A stretch of 64,000 nt of DNA from Oceanitalea sp047302425 (GTDB lineage: Bacteria > Actinomycetota > Actinomycetes > Actinomycetales > Actinomycetaceae), in the NCBI RefSeq assembly GCF_047302425.1, contig NZ_CP154855.1, positions 806,001 to 870,000 on the forward strand, read 5' to 3'. The notes below the pieces were generated by a model. That model was not told the DNA's origin. It saw nothing but the letters and a program-made list of their open reading frames with translations, and made no database searches. A program made the position numbers and the translations under genes. Every line of letters begins with the position of its first letter. Within the stretch, counting starts at the first letter, position 1. Below, piece after piece: positions 49,910 through 58,972 of the stretch.

Positions 49910-50887
49910 TCAGATCTTGCGCAGCCGCATCCGGTGCATCCGGTGGTCACCGGACTTGGTGAGCACGAGGGAGGCCCGCCCGCGGGTGGGCAGGATGTTC
50001 TCCTCGAGGTTCGGCTCGTTGATCGAGCCCCAGATGCGGGTGGCCGTCTCGACGGCCTCGTCGTCGCTCAGTGCCGCGTAGCGGTGGAAGTAGGAGCGAG
50101 GGTCGGCGAAGGCCGTCTCCCGCAGCGAGAGGAAGCGGTTGACGTACCAGCGGCGCACGTCGCTCGTCCGGGCGTCGACGTAGATCGAGAAGTCGAAGAA
50201 GTCGCTGACCGCGAGGCTGGGGGCGCCGTCCGCCGTCGTGCGCGCGGGCTGCAGGACGTTGAGGCCCTCGACGATGAGGACGTCGGGGCGCCGCACGGTG
50301 ATCTCGCGGCCCGGGACGATGTCGTAGGTGAGGTGGTCGTAGACCGGTGCGCTCACCTCGGGCACCCCGGACTTCACCGCGCTGAGGAAGCGCAGCAGCG
50401 CGCGCTGGTCGTAGGACTCGGGGAAGCCCTTGCGGCTCATGAGCCCGCGGCGCTCGAGCTCGGCGTTGGGGTGGAGGAAGCCGTCGGTCGTCACGAGCTC
50501 CACCCGCGGCATCCCGGACCAGCGGCGCAGCATCTCGCGCAGCAGCCGCGACGTCGTCGACTTCCCCACGGCGACGGAGCCGGCGACCCCGATGACGAAG
50601 GGGGTGCGGCCCATCGGCTCGCCGAGGAAGGTCGAGGTGACCGAGCCGAGCCGGCGCGAGGAGGCCACGTACAGGGACAGCAGGCGCGACAGCGGCCGGT
50701 AGACCGTGTCGACCTCGTTGAGGTCGACCGGGTCCCCGAGGCCGCGGAGGCGGTCGACGTCGGAGGCGGTGAGCGGCTGCGGCGTGGCGGCCGACAGGCG
50801 GCTCCAGGCCGCGCGGTCGAACTCGAGGAAAGGGGTGGTGGCCGGCTGCGTCGCCGACGTCGCTGCCTGCGGTGACGTCACGGGCAC
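49910..50887 (-). CDS. coaA: Type I pantothenate kinase
   Basis: 325 residues from GTG 50887 (GTG 50881 is also possible). TACGTC six bases upstream suggests a leaderless message. FLEFDRAAWSRL, the P-loop FVIGVAGSVAVGKSTTSRLL, VTTDGFLHPNAELERRGLMSRKGFPESYD, VLIVEGLNVLQP and RRWYVNRFLSLRETAFADPRSYFHRYA are diagnostic. It phosphorylates pantothenate, the committed step of CoA synthesis, and is feedback-inhibited by CoA in this family. Confidence 0.96.
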   Translation of the reverse strand: MPVTSPQAATSATQPATTPFLEFDRAAWSRLSAATPQPLTASDVDRLRGLGDPVDLNEVDTVYRPLSRLLSLYVASSRRLGSVTSTFLGEPMGRTPFVIGVAGSVAVGKSTTSRLLREMLRRWSGMPRVELVTTDGFLHPNAELERRGLMSRKGFPESYDQRALLRFLSAVKSGVPEVSAPVYDHLTYDIVPGREITVRRPDVLIVEGLNVLQPARTTADGAPSLAVSDFFDFSIYVDARTSDVRRWYVNRFLSLRETAFADPRSYFHRYAALSDDEAVETATRIWGSINEPNLEENILPTRGRASLVLTKSGDHRMHRMRLRKI

Positions 50888-50978
50888 CAGTCTGACGTAC
50901 CGCAGCACCCGTCGCGCACCACCCCGCCCGTCGCGCACGACCCCGCCCGCCGCCCAGCCGCCGGAAGCCCTCCCGCGC

Positions 50979-50993
50979 GCCGACAGCCGGATC
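50979..50993 (-). repeat. ATCCGGCTGTCGGCG element, copy 1 (minus strand)
   Basis: On the minus strand this reads ATCCGGCTGTCGGCG, preceded by GGAGG. The same 15 bases occur twice before the nnr gene (54840 and 54881). It lies upstream of coaA, in the 165-bp gap before the secreted-protein gene. Confidence 0.6.
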
Positions 50994-51052
50994 CTCCGTC
51001 CGCCACTCTCGCGCCGACAGGTGGTTCCCGACGATGCAGCGACGCGTGCCGG

Positions 51053-51859
51053 TCAGCCCACCAGCCGTGGGACCGCGGTGACGACGTCGAAGGGGTCGCT
51101 CGTCGCCACCGTGACGGGCCGGCCGGTCACCGGCAGCCACGGGCCCGCTCCCTCGACGCGGAAGGAGGCGTCCCACTCCGTGCTCAGGGTGACCCGCGCC
51201 TCGCCGGCCGCGCGGTAGGTGTGGGAGACGGTGTGGTCGGGCCAGGGCGCACCGGGGTCCGTGCCGACCACCGGGTCACTACCCTCGCCGAAGTCCCAGG
51301 TGTACCGGACCGGTACGACGCGCAGCTCCACGTCGCGGCCGAGCAGCTGCGTCGTCAGCACGTGCTCCGCGGCGTCGGTGAACACGACCGTCTCGGCGTT
51401 GACGAGGACCCATGACTGGTTCGGCTGCACCACGATGCTGCCGGAGTCCACGAGGAGGGACTCGACGTCCTCGCGGGTCACGACGAGAGGCGGCGCCGGG
51501 GGCGCTTCCGCCGCGGTGTCCTGCTCACCCTCGGGCACCCACACGAGCCCGCCGCTCACCTCATCGACACAGACCCAGCCCACGTGCTCGTCGCCGCCCA
51601 GGTTCCGAGTTCGGGGAGTGCAGTCCTTCAGCGTCGAGCCTCCGCCCTCGCCACCCGCTGGGGTCGACATCGAGCCGCCGGTCGACACTGCGCGACCGGG
51701 CCGTCGCGTGTCCTCGAGGCGACCGAAGAGGCCAACGGCATTGGCGGGTACCTGGACGTCGGCCCGCCACGTGAGTACTGGTGGCGGCGAGGGAGAGGGT
51801 GCGGGCACGGGTACCGCGAGAGTGAGGAGGACCAGGATGGCCGTTGCTCCGGTGATCAT
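51053..51859 (-). CDS. Secreted PKD-like hypothetical protein
   Basis: 268 residues from ATG 51859, which overlaps the lipoprotein stop in ATGA. A signal peptide (MITGATAILVLLTLAVPVPA) is followed by a Ser/Thr/Pro-rich region. The second half contains LRVVPVRYTWDFGEGSDPVVGTDPGAPWPDHTVSHTYRAAGEARVTLSTEW, a PKD-type beta-sandwich signature. Proteins of this pairing (DUF6318 lipoprotein plus PKD protein) are common and uncharacterised in Micrococcales. Confidence 0.75.
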   Translation of the reverse strand: MITGATAILVLLTLAVPVPAPSPSPPPVLTWRADVQVPANAVGLFGRLEDTRRPGRAVSTGGSMSTPAGGEGGGSTLKDCTPRTRNLGGDEHVGWVCVDEVSGGLVWVPEGEQDTAAEAPPAPPLVVTREDVESLLVDSGSIVVQPNQSWVLVNAETVVFTDAAEHVLTTQLLGRDVELRVVPVRYTWDFGEGSDPVVGTDPGAPWPDHTVSHTYRAAGEARVTLSTEWDASFRVEGAGPWLPVTGRPVTVATSDPFDVVTAVPRLVG

Positions 51860-52500
51860 TGCTCATCCTTCTCGGCCAGGGCGCCCCGGACGAGCCACTG
51901 GTCATCTGCTCGTAGGACGGCCACGAAGTAGGAGCCGGGTCCGCCGGTTGTGCTCGACGCGACGGTGCCGTCGTCACTGAGCAAGCGCGACGGTTCCTCC
52001 GCGCCCACGAGCTCGACTCGAAAGTGCTCGAACTCGTCGTCCGGTGGACTTGCGAAGACCTCGTCGACGGTGAAGGCACCACCAGTCCCGCGGCCGCCCT
52101 CGGCGAAGACCTCGGTGACGTCGTCGGAAGTGCTCCGGCAGAACTCGCACTCCGGGTGCGACATCTCCTCCCACTCCTCCAGGTCACCCGTCGCGTACAC
52201 GTAGGGGTAGAGGGCGAGGAAGTACTCGGCGGCGGCCTTGGCGCCCTCGATGTCGTCGCGCTCCATGGCCGCCGGTCGCGTGGGCTCGGGCCACGGCGTC
52301 GGCTCGAGCGCTGGGGCGGGCGTACTCGCCGAGGTGGTCGAGGTGGGTGCGGTGCTCGACGGGCCCGGATCCGCCTCGTCGCTGCAGCCGGCGAGCAGGA
52401 GCAGCCCCGCGCAGAGCACGGTCACGAGACGACGGACGCGGGACAACCTCAGCGCACCCGTGCGGGTACCACCCCTGAGCTGTTCGTCCGGCAGGTGCAT
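51856..52500 (-). CDS. DUF6318-like lipoprotein
   Basis: 214 residues from ATG 52500. Its hydrophobic region ends in a lipobox, LLLLAGC (Cys39), so it should be lipid-anchored outside the membrane. A Ser/Thr/Pro linker leads to a conserved domain (AAAEYFLALYPYVYATGDLEEWEEMSHPECEFCRSTSDDVTEVF ... GPGSYFVAVLRADDQWLVRGA) resembling DUF6318, with a CxxC-like HPECEFC. The 38-residue stretch before the Cys is longish; starting at a GTG nearer VRRLVTVL is possible. It is coupled to the PKD-like gene. Confidence 0.78.
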   Translation of the reverse strand: MHLPDEQLRGGTRTGALRLSRVRRLVTVLCAGLLLLAGCSDEADPGPSSTAPTSTTSASTPAPALEPTPWPEPTRPAAMERDDIEGAKAAAEYFLALYPYVYATGDLEEWEEMSHPECEFCRSTSDDVTEVFAEGGRGTGGAFTVDEVFASPPDDEFEHFRVELVGAEEPSRLLSDDGTVASSTTGGPGSYFVAVLRADDQWLVRGALAEKDEQ

Positions 52501-52607
52501 CGTCGACCCCCATCACTGCTGCACAACCTAGGGGCCAGCGGCGTAGAAGTCAGCCCCTCGCGCCCTCCTGTGGACAGCCCCGCACGCGCGAGGCGGTCCG
52601 TGGCCGT

Positions 52608-52613
52608 TACGCT
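52608..52613 (+). promoter_or_regulatory. Leaderless-type -10 (TACGCT) of glmS
   Basis: TACGCT lies 7 bases before ATG 52621 and no Shine-Dalgarno sequence is present, so transcription probably starts at the ATG. Confidence 0.55.
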
Positions 52614-52620
52614 GGCCCCC

Positions 52621-54471
52621 ATGTGCGGAATCGTGGGAGCAGTGTCCGTCTCGACCGCCGGCACCCCGCCCGCCGACGTCGTCCTCGACGGGCTCGCCCG
52701 TCTCGAGTACCGCGGCTACGACTCCGCCGGGATCGCCGCCGTCGCCGACGGCGGACTGGCGGTGCGGAAGAAGGCCGGCAAGCTCCAGGGGCTTCTCGAC
52801 GAGCTCGAGCGCGAGCCGCTGCCCGCCACCCGCGCGGCGATCGGTCACACCCGCTGGGCCACCCACGGCGCCCCCACCGACGAGAACGCCCACCCGCACC
52901 TGTCGGGGGACGGGCGCCTGGCGCTCATCCACAACGGCATCATCGAGAACTTCGCCGCGCTGCGCAGCGAGCTCCTCGCCGACGGCGCCACCTTCGCCTC
53001 GCAGACCGACACCGAGGTCGTCGCGCACCTCCTCGGGCGCACCTACGCCGGCGACCTCACCGCCGCGATGCTCGAGGTGACCAAGCGTCTCGAGGGGGCG
53101 TTCACCCTTCTCGCCGTCCACGCCGACCACCCCGGCACGATCGTCGCCGCCCGCCGCAACTCCCCGCTCGTCATCGGCCTGGGCGACGGCGCGAACTACC
53201 TCGGCTCCGATGTCGCCGCCTTCGTCTCGCAGACCAAGTCCGCACTCGAGGTCGACCAGGACCAGGTCGTCACCATCACGGGCGACTCCGTCAGCGTCGT
53301 CGACGCCGCGGGCCAGCCGGTGGAGCCGCGCGCCTTCACGGTCGAGTGGGACGCGGCGGCCGCCGTCAAGGGCGGCTACGACTCCTTCATGGACAAGGAG
53401 ATCCACGACCAGCCGCAGGCGGTCGCGGACACGCTGCTCGGCCGCACCGACGAGCTCGGCCGGCTCAAGCTCGACGAGCTGCGCATCGACGAGACGATCC
53501 TGCGCAGCATCGACAAGATCATCGTCGTCGCCTGCGGCACGGCCGCCTACGCCGGGCACGTGGCGAAGTACGCCGTCGAGCACTGGTGCCGCATCCCCGT
53601 CGAGGTCGAGCTCGCCCACGAGTTCCGCTACCGCGACCCGGTCGTCAACGAGAAGACCCTCGTCGTCGCCATCTCCCAGTCGGGGGAGACGATGGACACG
53701 ATCATGGCGGTGCGCCACGCCCGCGAGCAGGGCTCGAAGGTGCTCGCCGTCGTCAACACCTACGGCTCGACGATCGCCCGCGAGTCCGACGCCGTGCTCT
53801 ACACGCACGCCGGCCCCGAGGTCGCCGTCGCCTCGACCAAGGCCTTCATCGCCCAGATCACCGCGACCTACCTCCTCGGGCTCTACCTCGCCCAGCTGCG
53901 CGGCAACAAGTACATCGACGAGGTCGCCGACTACCTCACCGAGCTCGGCCGCATCCCGGGGAAGATCGAGGAGGTCCTCGCCCGCCAGGACGAGGTCCGC
54001 GACGTCGCCCGGGCGATGAAGGACACGACCTCGGTGCTCTTCCTCGGCCGCCACGTCGGCTTCCCGGTGGCGCTCGAGGGTGCGCTCAAGCTCAAGGAGC
54101 TCGCCTACATCCACGCCGAGGGCTTCGCCGCGGGCGAGCTCAAGCACGGGCCGATCGCGCTCATCGAGGAGGGCCAGCCGGTCTTCGTCGTCGTGCCCAC
54201 CCCGCGCCGGCCCACCCTGCACGCCAAGGTCATCTCCAACATCCAGGAGATCCGGGCCCGCGGTGCGCGCACCCTCGTCATCGCCGAGGACGGCGACGAC
54301 GACGTCACCCCCTTCGCCGACGTCGTCTTCCGCTACCCCCCGACGCCGACGCTCATGACCCCGCTCGTCTCGGTCGTCCCCCTGCAGATCTTCGCCGGCG
54401 AGCTCGCCAAGGCCAAGGGCTACGACATCGACCAGCCCCGCAACCTCGCGAAGTCCGTCACCGTCGAGTGA
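52621..54471 (+). CDS. glmS: Glutamine--fructose-6-phosphate aminotransferase (isomerizing)
   Basis: 616 residues. MCGIVGAV places the glutaminase nucleophile at Cys2; LEYRGYDSAGIA and TRWATHGAPTDENAHPH complete the amidotransferase domain. Two SIS domains follow (VACGTAAYAGHVAKYAVE, ISQSGETMDTIMA, STKAFIAQITATYLLGLYLAQ) with the C-terminal AKSVTVE. It makes glucosamine-6-phosphate, feeding GlmM (44722). The acpS start overlaps its stop in GTGA. Confidence 0.98.
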   Translation: MCGIVGAVSVSTAGTPPADVVLDGLARLEYRGYDSAGIAAVADGGLAVRKKAGKLQGLLDELEREPLPATRAAIGHTRWATHGAPTDENAHPHLSGDGRLALIHNGIIENFAALRSELLADGATFASQTDTEVVAHLLGRTYAGDLTAAMLEVTKRLEGAFTLLAVHADHPGTIVAARRNSPLVIGLGDGANYLGSDVAAFVSQTKSALEVDQDQVVTITGDSVSVVDAAGQPVEPRAFTVEWDAAAAVKGGYDSFMDKEIHDQPQAVADTLLGRTDELGRLKLDELRIDETILRSIDKIIVVACGTAAYAGHVAKYAVEHWCRIPVEVELAHEFRYRDPVVNEKTLVVAISQSGETMDTIMAVRHAREQGSKVLAVVNTYGSTIARESDAVLYTHAGPEVAVASTKAFIAQITATYLLGLYLAQLRGNKYIDEVADYLTELGRIPGKIEEVLARQDEVRDVARAMKDTTSVLFLGRHVGFPVALEGALKLKELAYIHAEGFAAGELKHGPIALIEEGQPVFVVVPTPRRPTLHAKVISNIQEIRARGARTLVIAEDGDDDVTPFADVVFRYPPTPTLMTPLVSVVPLQIFAGELAKAKGYDIDQPRNLAKSVTVE

Positions 54472-54821
54472 GCATCGTCGGGGTGGGGATCGACGTCGTC
54501 GACGTCGAGCGCTTCATGCTCTCCCTCGAGCGCACGCCGCGCCTGCGCGAGAAGCTCTTCACACCCGAGGAGCGGGAGCTGCCGCCCGCCTCGCTCGCGG
54601 CGCGCTTCGCGGCCAAGGAGGCGATCGCCAAGGCGCTCGGCGCGCCGGGCGGGATGTCGTGGCAGGACTGCACGGTCGAGCGGGTGGTCGGCGGGGCGCC
54701 CGTCGTGCACGTGCGCGGCTCCGTGCTGGCCCGCGCGGACGCACTGGGCATCCGCACCTGGCACCTGTCGATCTCGCACGACGCCGGCATCGCCTCGGCC
54801 ATGGTCGTCGCCGAGAGCTGA
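54468..54821 (+). CDS. acpS: Holo-[acyl-carrier-protein] synthase
   Basis: 117 residues from GTG 54468. IVGVGIDVVDVERFMLSLERTPRLREKLFTPEE supplies the GIDxV...FT..E motif, and LAARFAAKEAIAKALG the metal-binding F.AKEA motif. It transfers 4'-phosphopantetheine from CoA to acyl carrier protein. It is coupled to glmS. Confidence 0.96.
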   Translation: MSIVGVGIDVVDVERFMLSLERTPRLREKLFTPEERELPPASLAARFAAKEAIAKALGAPGGMSWQDCTVERVVGGAPVVHVRGSVLARADALGIRTWHLSISHDAGIASAMVVAES

Positions 54822-54836
54822 CCCGAACGCCCCCGG

Positions 54837-54895
54837 AGAATCCGGCTGTCGGCGGTGGTGGGGCGGGGAGGGCCGGAAGAATCCGGCTGTCGGCG
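54837..54895 (+). repeat. Direct repeat of an 18-bp AGAATCCGGCTGTCGGCG element
   Basis: Two identical 18-bp copies (54837-54854 and 54878-54895), 41 bp apart, lie between acpS and nnr. A 15-bp core copy lies inverted at 50979-50993. The second copy abuts the CACAAT -10 of nnr. Confidence 0.75.
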
Positions 54896-54908
54896 ACACA
54901 ATGGGGGC

Positions 54909-56435
54909 ATGATCCGTGCGTACGAGGCCGAGGCCGTCAGGGCGGCGGAGGCGCCGCTGCTCGCCGCCACCGCGCCCGACGAGCTGATGAAGCAGGCCGC
55001 CTTCGCCGTCGCCACCGAGGTCCTGCGTGAGCTGCGCCGGCTGGGGGCGCGCCGCAGCGGGAGCACGGTGCTCCTCCTCGTCGGCGGGGGCAACAACGGC
55101 GGCGACGCCCTGTACGCCGGCGGCTACCTCGCCCGGCGCGGGCTGCAGGTCGCCGCCGCGCTGTGCACCGACCGCCCCCACGAGCGTGCCCTGGCCGCCG
55201 CCCGCCGCGCCGGCGTGCGCGTCCACGCCGTCCTCGACGGCGCGACCCCGCGCTGGGAGCAGCTCGCGGCGCTCGCGGACCGCTCCGGCGTGTGGGTCGA
55301 CGGTCTCACCGGCATCGGCGCCCGCGGCGGCCTGCGCGAGCCGCTCGCCGGGATCGTCACCGCGCTCGAGGAGCGTCGCGCCCTCATGCCCGACGAGCCG
55401 ACCGTCGTCGCCGTCGACGTGCCCTCCGGCATCGGGGTCGACGACGGCACCGTCGCCGGCCCCGTCCTGCGCGCCGATGTCACCGTCACCATGGGGGTAC
55501 CCAAGCCCGGCCTCCTCCTGCAGCCCGCGGAGGCGCTCGCCGGGCGGGTCGCCGTCGTCGACATCGGCCTCGGCCCCCACCTGGGCGAGCCGGCCGTGCG
55601 GCGCCTCACGGCCGCCGACGTCGCCGACCTGCTCCCCGCACCGGTCGCCACCGACCACAAGTACACCCGCGGCGTCCTTGGCCTCGTCGCCGGCTCGACG
55701 AGCTACCCCGGCGCCGCGGTCCTCGCCTCCGCCGGGGCGCTGCGCACCGGGCTCGGCATGGTGCGCTACCTCGGCCCCGATGCCGTCGCCCGGCTCGTCC
55801 ACGAGCGCTTCCCCGAGGTGGTCGTGGGCGGCGGCCGGGTCCAGGCCTGGACCCTGGGCAGCGGCATCGACCCCGACGACGCCGCCCGCGCCGACGAGGT
55901 GCGCGACGCCCTCCAGCGGGCGCTCGCCGACGGCGTCCCCGCCGTGCTCGACGCCGGCGCCCTCGCCCTGGCACCCGAGCGGCTCCCCGCGAACACCGTC
56001 CTCACCCCGCACGCCGGGGAGCTCGCCCGCCTGCTGACCATGCGCGGGCAGGAGACGGACCGGGCGCAGGTCGAGGCCGCGCCCCTCGAGCTCGCGCGCC
56101 GCGCGGCCACTCTCACCGGCGCCGTCGTCCTCCTCAAGGGGCCGACGACGATCGTCGCGGCACCCGGCGGCGCTGTCCTCAGTCAGGCGGACGGCACGCC
56201 GTGGCTCGCCACCGCCGGAACCGGCGACGTCCTTTCCGGCGTGCTCGGGGCCCTCCTCGCCCTGCGCGGGGAGGACCTCACCGCCGAGCGCGACCCCGGC
56301 GGCACGCACACCGCCGAGCTCGCCGCCGCGGCCGCCCTCGTCCACGGCCGCGCAGGGGCCGCCGCCGGCGGCCCGCTCACCGCGCTCCAGGTGGCCGACG
56401 CGGTGACCGCCGTCGTCGCGGGCCTGCTCCGCTGA
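54909..56435 (+). CDS. Bifunctional NAD(P)HX epimerase / ADP-dependent NAD(P)HX dehydratase
   Basis: 508 residues from ATG 54909, probably leaderless (CACAAT at 54897-54902, six bases before ATG). The N-terminal YjeF epimerase domain (DELMKQAAFAVATEV, LLLVGGGNNGGDALYAGGYLARRG, VDVPSGIGVDDGTV) is followed by the C-terminal carbohydrate-kinase-like dehydratase (DHKYTRGVLGLVAGSTSYPGAAVLA, TPHAGELARLL, LKGPTTIVAAPGG, LATAGTGDVLSGVLGALLAL). It repairs hydrated NADH/NADPH. In this order it often precedes alr. Confidence 0.95.
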   Translation: MIRAYEAEAVRAAEAPLLAATAPDELMKQAAFAVATEVLRELRRLGARRSGSTVLLLVGGGNNGGDALYAGGYLARRGLQVAAALCTDRPHERALAAARRAGVRVHAVLDGATPRWEQLAALADRSGVWVDGLTGIGARGGLREPLAGIVTALEERRALMPDEPTVVAVDVPSGIGVDDGTVAGPVLRADVTVTMGVPKPGLLLQPAEALAGRVAVVDIGLGPHLGEPAVRRLTAADVADLLPAPVATDHKYTRGVLGLVAGSTSYPGAAVLASAGALRTGLGMVRYLGPDAVARLVHERFPEVVVGGGRVQAWTLGSGIDPDDAARADEVRDALQRALADGVPAVLDAGALALAPERLPANTVLTPHAGELARLLTMRGQETDRAQVEAAPLELARRAATLTGAVVLLKGPTTIVAAPGGAVLSQADGTPWLATAGTGDVLSGVLGALLALRGEDLTAERDPGGTHTAELAAAAALVHGRAGAAAGGPLTALQVADAVTAVVAGLLR

Positions 56436-56466
56436 CGCCCGCGGCACCGTGGCAGACTCGAGCACT

Positions 56467-57615
56467 GTGAGCTACTACCCGGCACGGGCGGTCGTCGACC
56501 ATGCCGCCATCCGCGCGAACGTCGAACGGCTGCGCGCCGTCGCGGGCCGCGCGGAGGTCATGGCCGTCGTCAAGGCCGACGCCTACGGCCACGGGATCGT
56601 GCCGGTCTCCCGCTCGGCGCTCGCCGCCGGGGCCACCTGGCTCGGCGTCGCCCAGCTCGGCGAGGCCCTCGAGCTGCGTGCCGCGGGCGTCGACGCGCCC
56701 CTGCTCACCTGGCTCTACGGGCCCGGGGCGCCGCTCGCCGAGGCCGTCACCGCCCGCCTCGACCTCTCGGCGTCCGCGCCGTGGGCGCTGGAGGAGCTCG
56801 CCGCGGCCGCGCTTTGCACCGGCCGGGCCGCCCGCGTGCACCTCAAGGCCGACACCGGCATGGGCCGCGGCGGCGCCCGGCCCGAGGCGTGGGAGGAGCT
56901 CGTCGACCACGCGGCCCGTCTCGCGGCGGAGGGGACCGTCGACGTCGTCGGGGTGTGGTCGCACCTGGCGCGGGGTGACGAGCCGGACCAGCCGACGACC
57001 GCCGCGCAGCTCGCGGCCTTCCGCGACGCCGTCGCCGTGGCCGAGCGCGCCGGGCTGCGCCCCGCCGTCCGCCACCTCGCCGCCTCCTCCGGCACCCTGT
57101 TCCACCCCGACACCCACCTCGACCTCGTGCGCCCGGGACTCGCGCTCTACGGGCTCTCACCCGCCCCGGACGTCGCGAACGCCGTCGCCCTCGGGCTGCA
57201 CGCCGCGCTGCGCCTGGAGGCGGAGGTCATTCACGTCAAGGACGTCCCCGCCGGGACGCCCGTCGGGTACGGACATACCTACACGACGCCGTCGCCGGGG
57301 CGGCTCGCGCTGCTGCCCCTGGGCTACGGTGACGGGATCCCGCGGCACGCCGGCAACGCCGGACCGGTCCGCGTCGGCCGCCACCACACCCGGGTGGCCG
57401 GGCGGGTGAGCATGGACCAGGTGGTCGTCGACCTCGGGCCTGACGGCGGGGACGTGTCGGTCGGGGACGTCGCCGTGCTCCTCGGCGACGCCCGCGACGG
57501 CGTCCCGACGGCGCAGGACTGGGCCGACGCGACCGGCACCATCAGCTACGAGATCGTCACCCGGCTCGGCAGCCGCATCCCCCGCACCCACGTCTCGCAG
57601 GAGGAGACCCCATGA
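56467..57615 (+). CDS. alr: Alanine racemase
   Basis: 382 residues from GTG 56467; GTG 56449 would add six residues. CAGACT 8 bases before 56467 hints at a leaderless start. PARAVVDHAAIRANVERLR, the PLP lysine in VMAVVKADAYGHG (K36), HLKADTGMGRGG and PVGYGHTYTTPSPGRLALLPLGYGDGIPR, with the second-subunit catalytic Tyr, are diagnostic. It makes D-alanine for peptidoglycan. tsaE follows with an ATGA overlap. Confidence 0.96.
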   Translation: MSYYPARAVVDHAAIRANVERLRAVAGRAEVMAVVKADAYGHGIVPVSRSALAAGATWLGVAQLGEALELRAAGVDAPLLTWLYGPGAPLAEAVTARLDLSASAPWALEELAAAALCTGRAARVHLKADTGMGRGGARPEAWEELVDHAARLAAEGTVDVVGVWSHLARGDEPDQPTTAAQLAAFRDAVAVAERAGLRPAVRHLAASSGTLFHPDTHLDLVRPGLALYGLSPAPDVANAVALGLHAALRLEAEVIHVKDVPAGTPVGYGHTYTTPSPGRLALLPLGYGDGIPRHAGNAGPVRVGRHHTRVAGRVSMDQVVVDLGPDGGDVSVGDVAVLLGDARDGVPTAQDWADATGTISYEIVTRLGSRIPRTHVSQEETP

Positions 57616-58139
57616 GCACCTGGCAGCCCGCCGACCCCGAGGCCACCCGCGAGCTCGGACGCCGGCTGGCCGGCGTCCTGCGGGCCGGGGACCTCGTCGT
57701 CCTCACCGGGGACCTCGGCGCCGGCAAGACGACGCTCACGCAGGGCATCGGCGCCGGCCTCGGCGTGCGCGGCCAGGTGGCCTCGCCGACCTTCATCATC
57801 GCCCGCGCCCACCCGAGCCTGGGGGCGGGGCCGGACCTCGTCCACGTCGACGCCTACCGCCTCCAGTCCCTCGCGGAGGTCGACGCGCTCGACCTCGACA
57901 GCTCCCTGGAGGACTCCGTCACCGTCGTCGAGTGGGGCGAGGGCCTGGTCGAGGGCCTCGCCGAGGACCGCCTCGAGATCATGGTCGCCCGCCCCCGCGG
58001 CGGGCTCAGCGCGGACGACGAGGTCGCCGACGCCGGCGCGCGCAGCGTGACGATCCGGGCCCACGGGCCGCGGTGGGAGGGCGTCGACCTCGCCGCCGCG
58101 CTCGGGCAGCCGGCCGACGCCGCCGGGGCCGGTCGGTGA
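57612..58139 (+). CDS. tsaE: tRNA threonylcarbamoyladenosine biosynthesis ATPase TsaE
   Basis: 175 residues from ATG 57612. LTGDLGAGKTTLTQGIGAGLGVRGQVASPTFIIARAHP (Walker A at G33-T41) and LDSSLEDSVTVVEWGEGL are typical. It acts with TsaB and TsaD, both encoded nearby, in t6A37 tRNA modification. The C-terminus is somewhat longer than average. It is coupled to alr and to the next gene by 4-bp overlaps. Confidence 0.95.
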   Translation: MSTWQPADPEATRELGRRLAGVLRAGDLVVLTGDLGAGKTTLTQGIGAGLGVRGQVASPTFIIARAHPSLGAGPDLVHVDAYRLQSLAEVDALDLDSSLEDSVTVVEWGEGLVEGLAEDRLEIMVARPRGGLSADDEVADAGARSVTIRAHGPRWEGVDLAAALGQPADAAGAGR

Positions 58140-58942
58140 GCAGCCGCCGGCTCGCCGGGGTGCTCCTGGCGGCCGTCCTCCTGCTCCACCCGGCGGCCGC
58201 GGCCGCGGCAACGCCCGAGCCGACGCCGAGCGGGCCGTCCACCGGTGTGCCCGCCGAGGTCTCCGCGTGGTTCGCCGCGCAGGGCGAGGAGGCCGCCGCG
58301 GAGCTCGGCGCGCCGGAGGACCTCACGCTCGGCCCGCCGCGTCGCGTGGCCACGTGGAACGAGGACTACGTCTCGGGGGAGGCACCCGACGTGCCTGCCG
58401 AGCCGCTCGAGGAGTGGGTGGCACCCGTCGTGCGGCAGTCGGGGGAAACGCCCGAGCCGCTCGGCGTGGTCCGCGCCGGGGCCGAGGACGGTCCGCTGAG
58501 TCTCCTCGACGTCGTCGAGGAGACCGAGCTCGCCGGCGCCCTCCAGGCCGTGCCCGCCGGGACCGTCCTCATCCGCGACGACACGGTCGAGGGCTGGTTC
58601 GGCCTGCTCGAGAACGAGGTGTGGCCGCTCACCGAGGGAGCCCGGACGGTCCTCCAGGGCGCCCTGCCCGCCGAAGTCTTCCAGCAGTTCCTCGCCGCGT
58701 GGCGGGGGGAGGCGCCGCCCACGTCCGAGCCGAGCCGTACCGAGGACGAGGACGCCCCGCTGTCCCCGCTCATCCCCATCGGTGTCATCGTCCTCGCCGG
58801 CGTGGGCGTGGCGATCCTCCTCCTGCGCCAGTACCGCCAGGCCGACTCCCGCATCGCTGCCGACGTCCACGCCGGGATGGCACCCCCGCCCGACGACGTC
58901 GAGGTCACCGAGGAGCCCGGCCCGGAGCGGCCCGGCGAGTGA
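58136..58942 (+). CDS. Hypothetical membrane-anchored secreted protein
   Basis: 268 residues from GTG 58136 (GTGA overlap with tsaE). A signal peptide (RRLAGVLLAAVLLLHPAAAAAA) is followed by a Pro/Thr-rich stretch and an external domain without recognisable family motifs (LGPPRRVATWNEDYVSGE...VEETELAGALQAVPAGTVLIRDDTVEGWFGLLENEVWPLTEGARTVLQG). A C-terminal transmembrane helix (LIPIGVIVLAGVGVAILLL) ends in a short cytoplasmic tail. It is conserved in position between tsaE and tsaB in some Micrococcales. The function is unknown. Confidence 0.75.
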   Translation: MSSRRLAGVLLAAVLLLHPAAAAAATPEPTPSGPSTGVPAEVSAWFAAQGEEAAAELGAPEDLTLGPPRRVATWNEDYVSGEAPDVPAEPLEEWVAPVVRQSGETPEPLGVVRAGAEDGPLSLLDVVEETELAGALQAVPAGTVLIRDDTVEGWFGLLENEVWPLTEGARTVLQGALPAEVFQQFLAAWRGEAPPTSEPSRTEDEDAPLSPLIPIGVIVLAGVGVAILLLRQYRQADSRIAADVHAGMAPPPDDVEVTEEPGPERPGE

Positions 58943-58960
58943 GGGCCGCCGCGACCGGAC

Positions 58961-58966
58961 TACCCT
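58961..58966 (+). promoter_or_regulatory. Leaderless-type -10 (TACCCT) of tsaB
   Basis: TACCCT followed by six bases and GTG 58973. The identical TACCCT-N6-GTG precedes tsaD (60821-60826). Confidence 0.6.
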
Positions 58967-58972
58967 GGTCGC

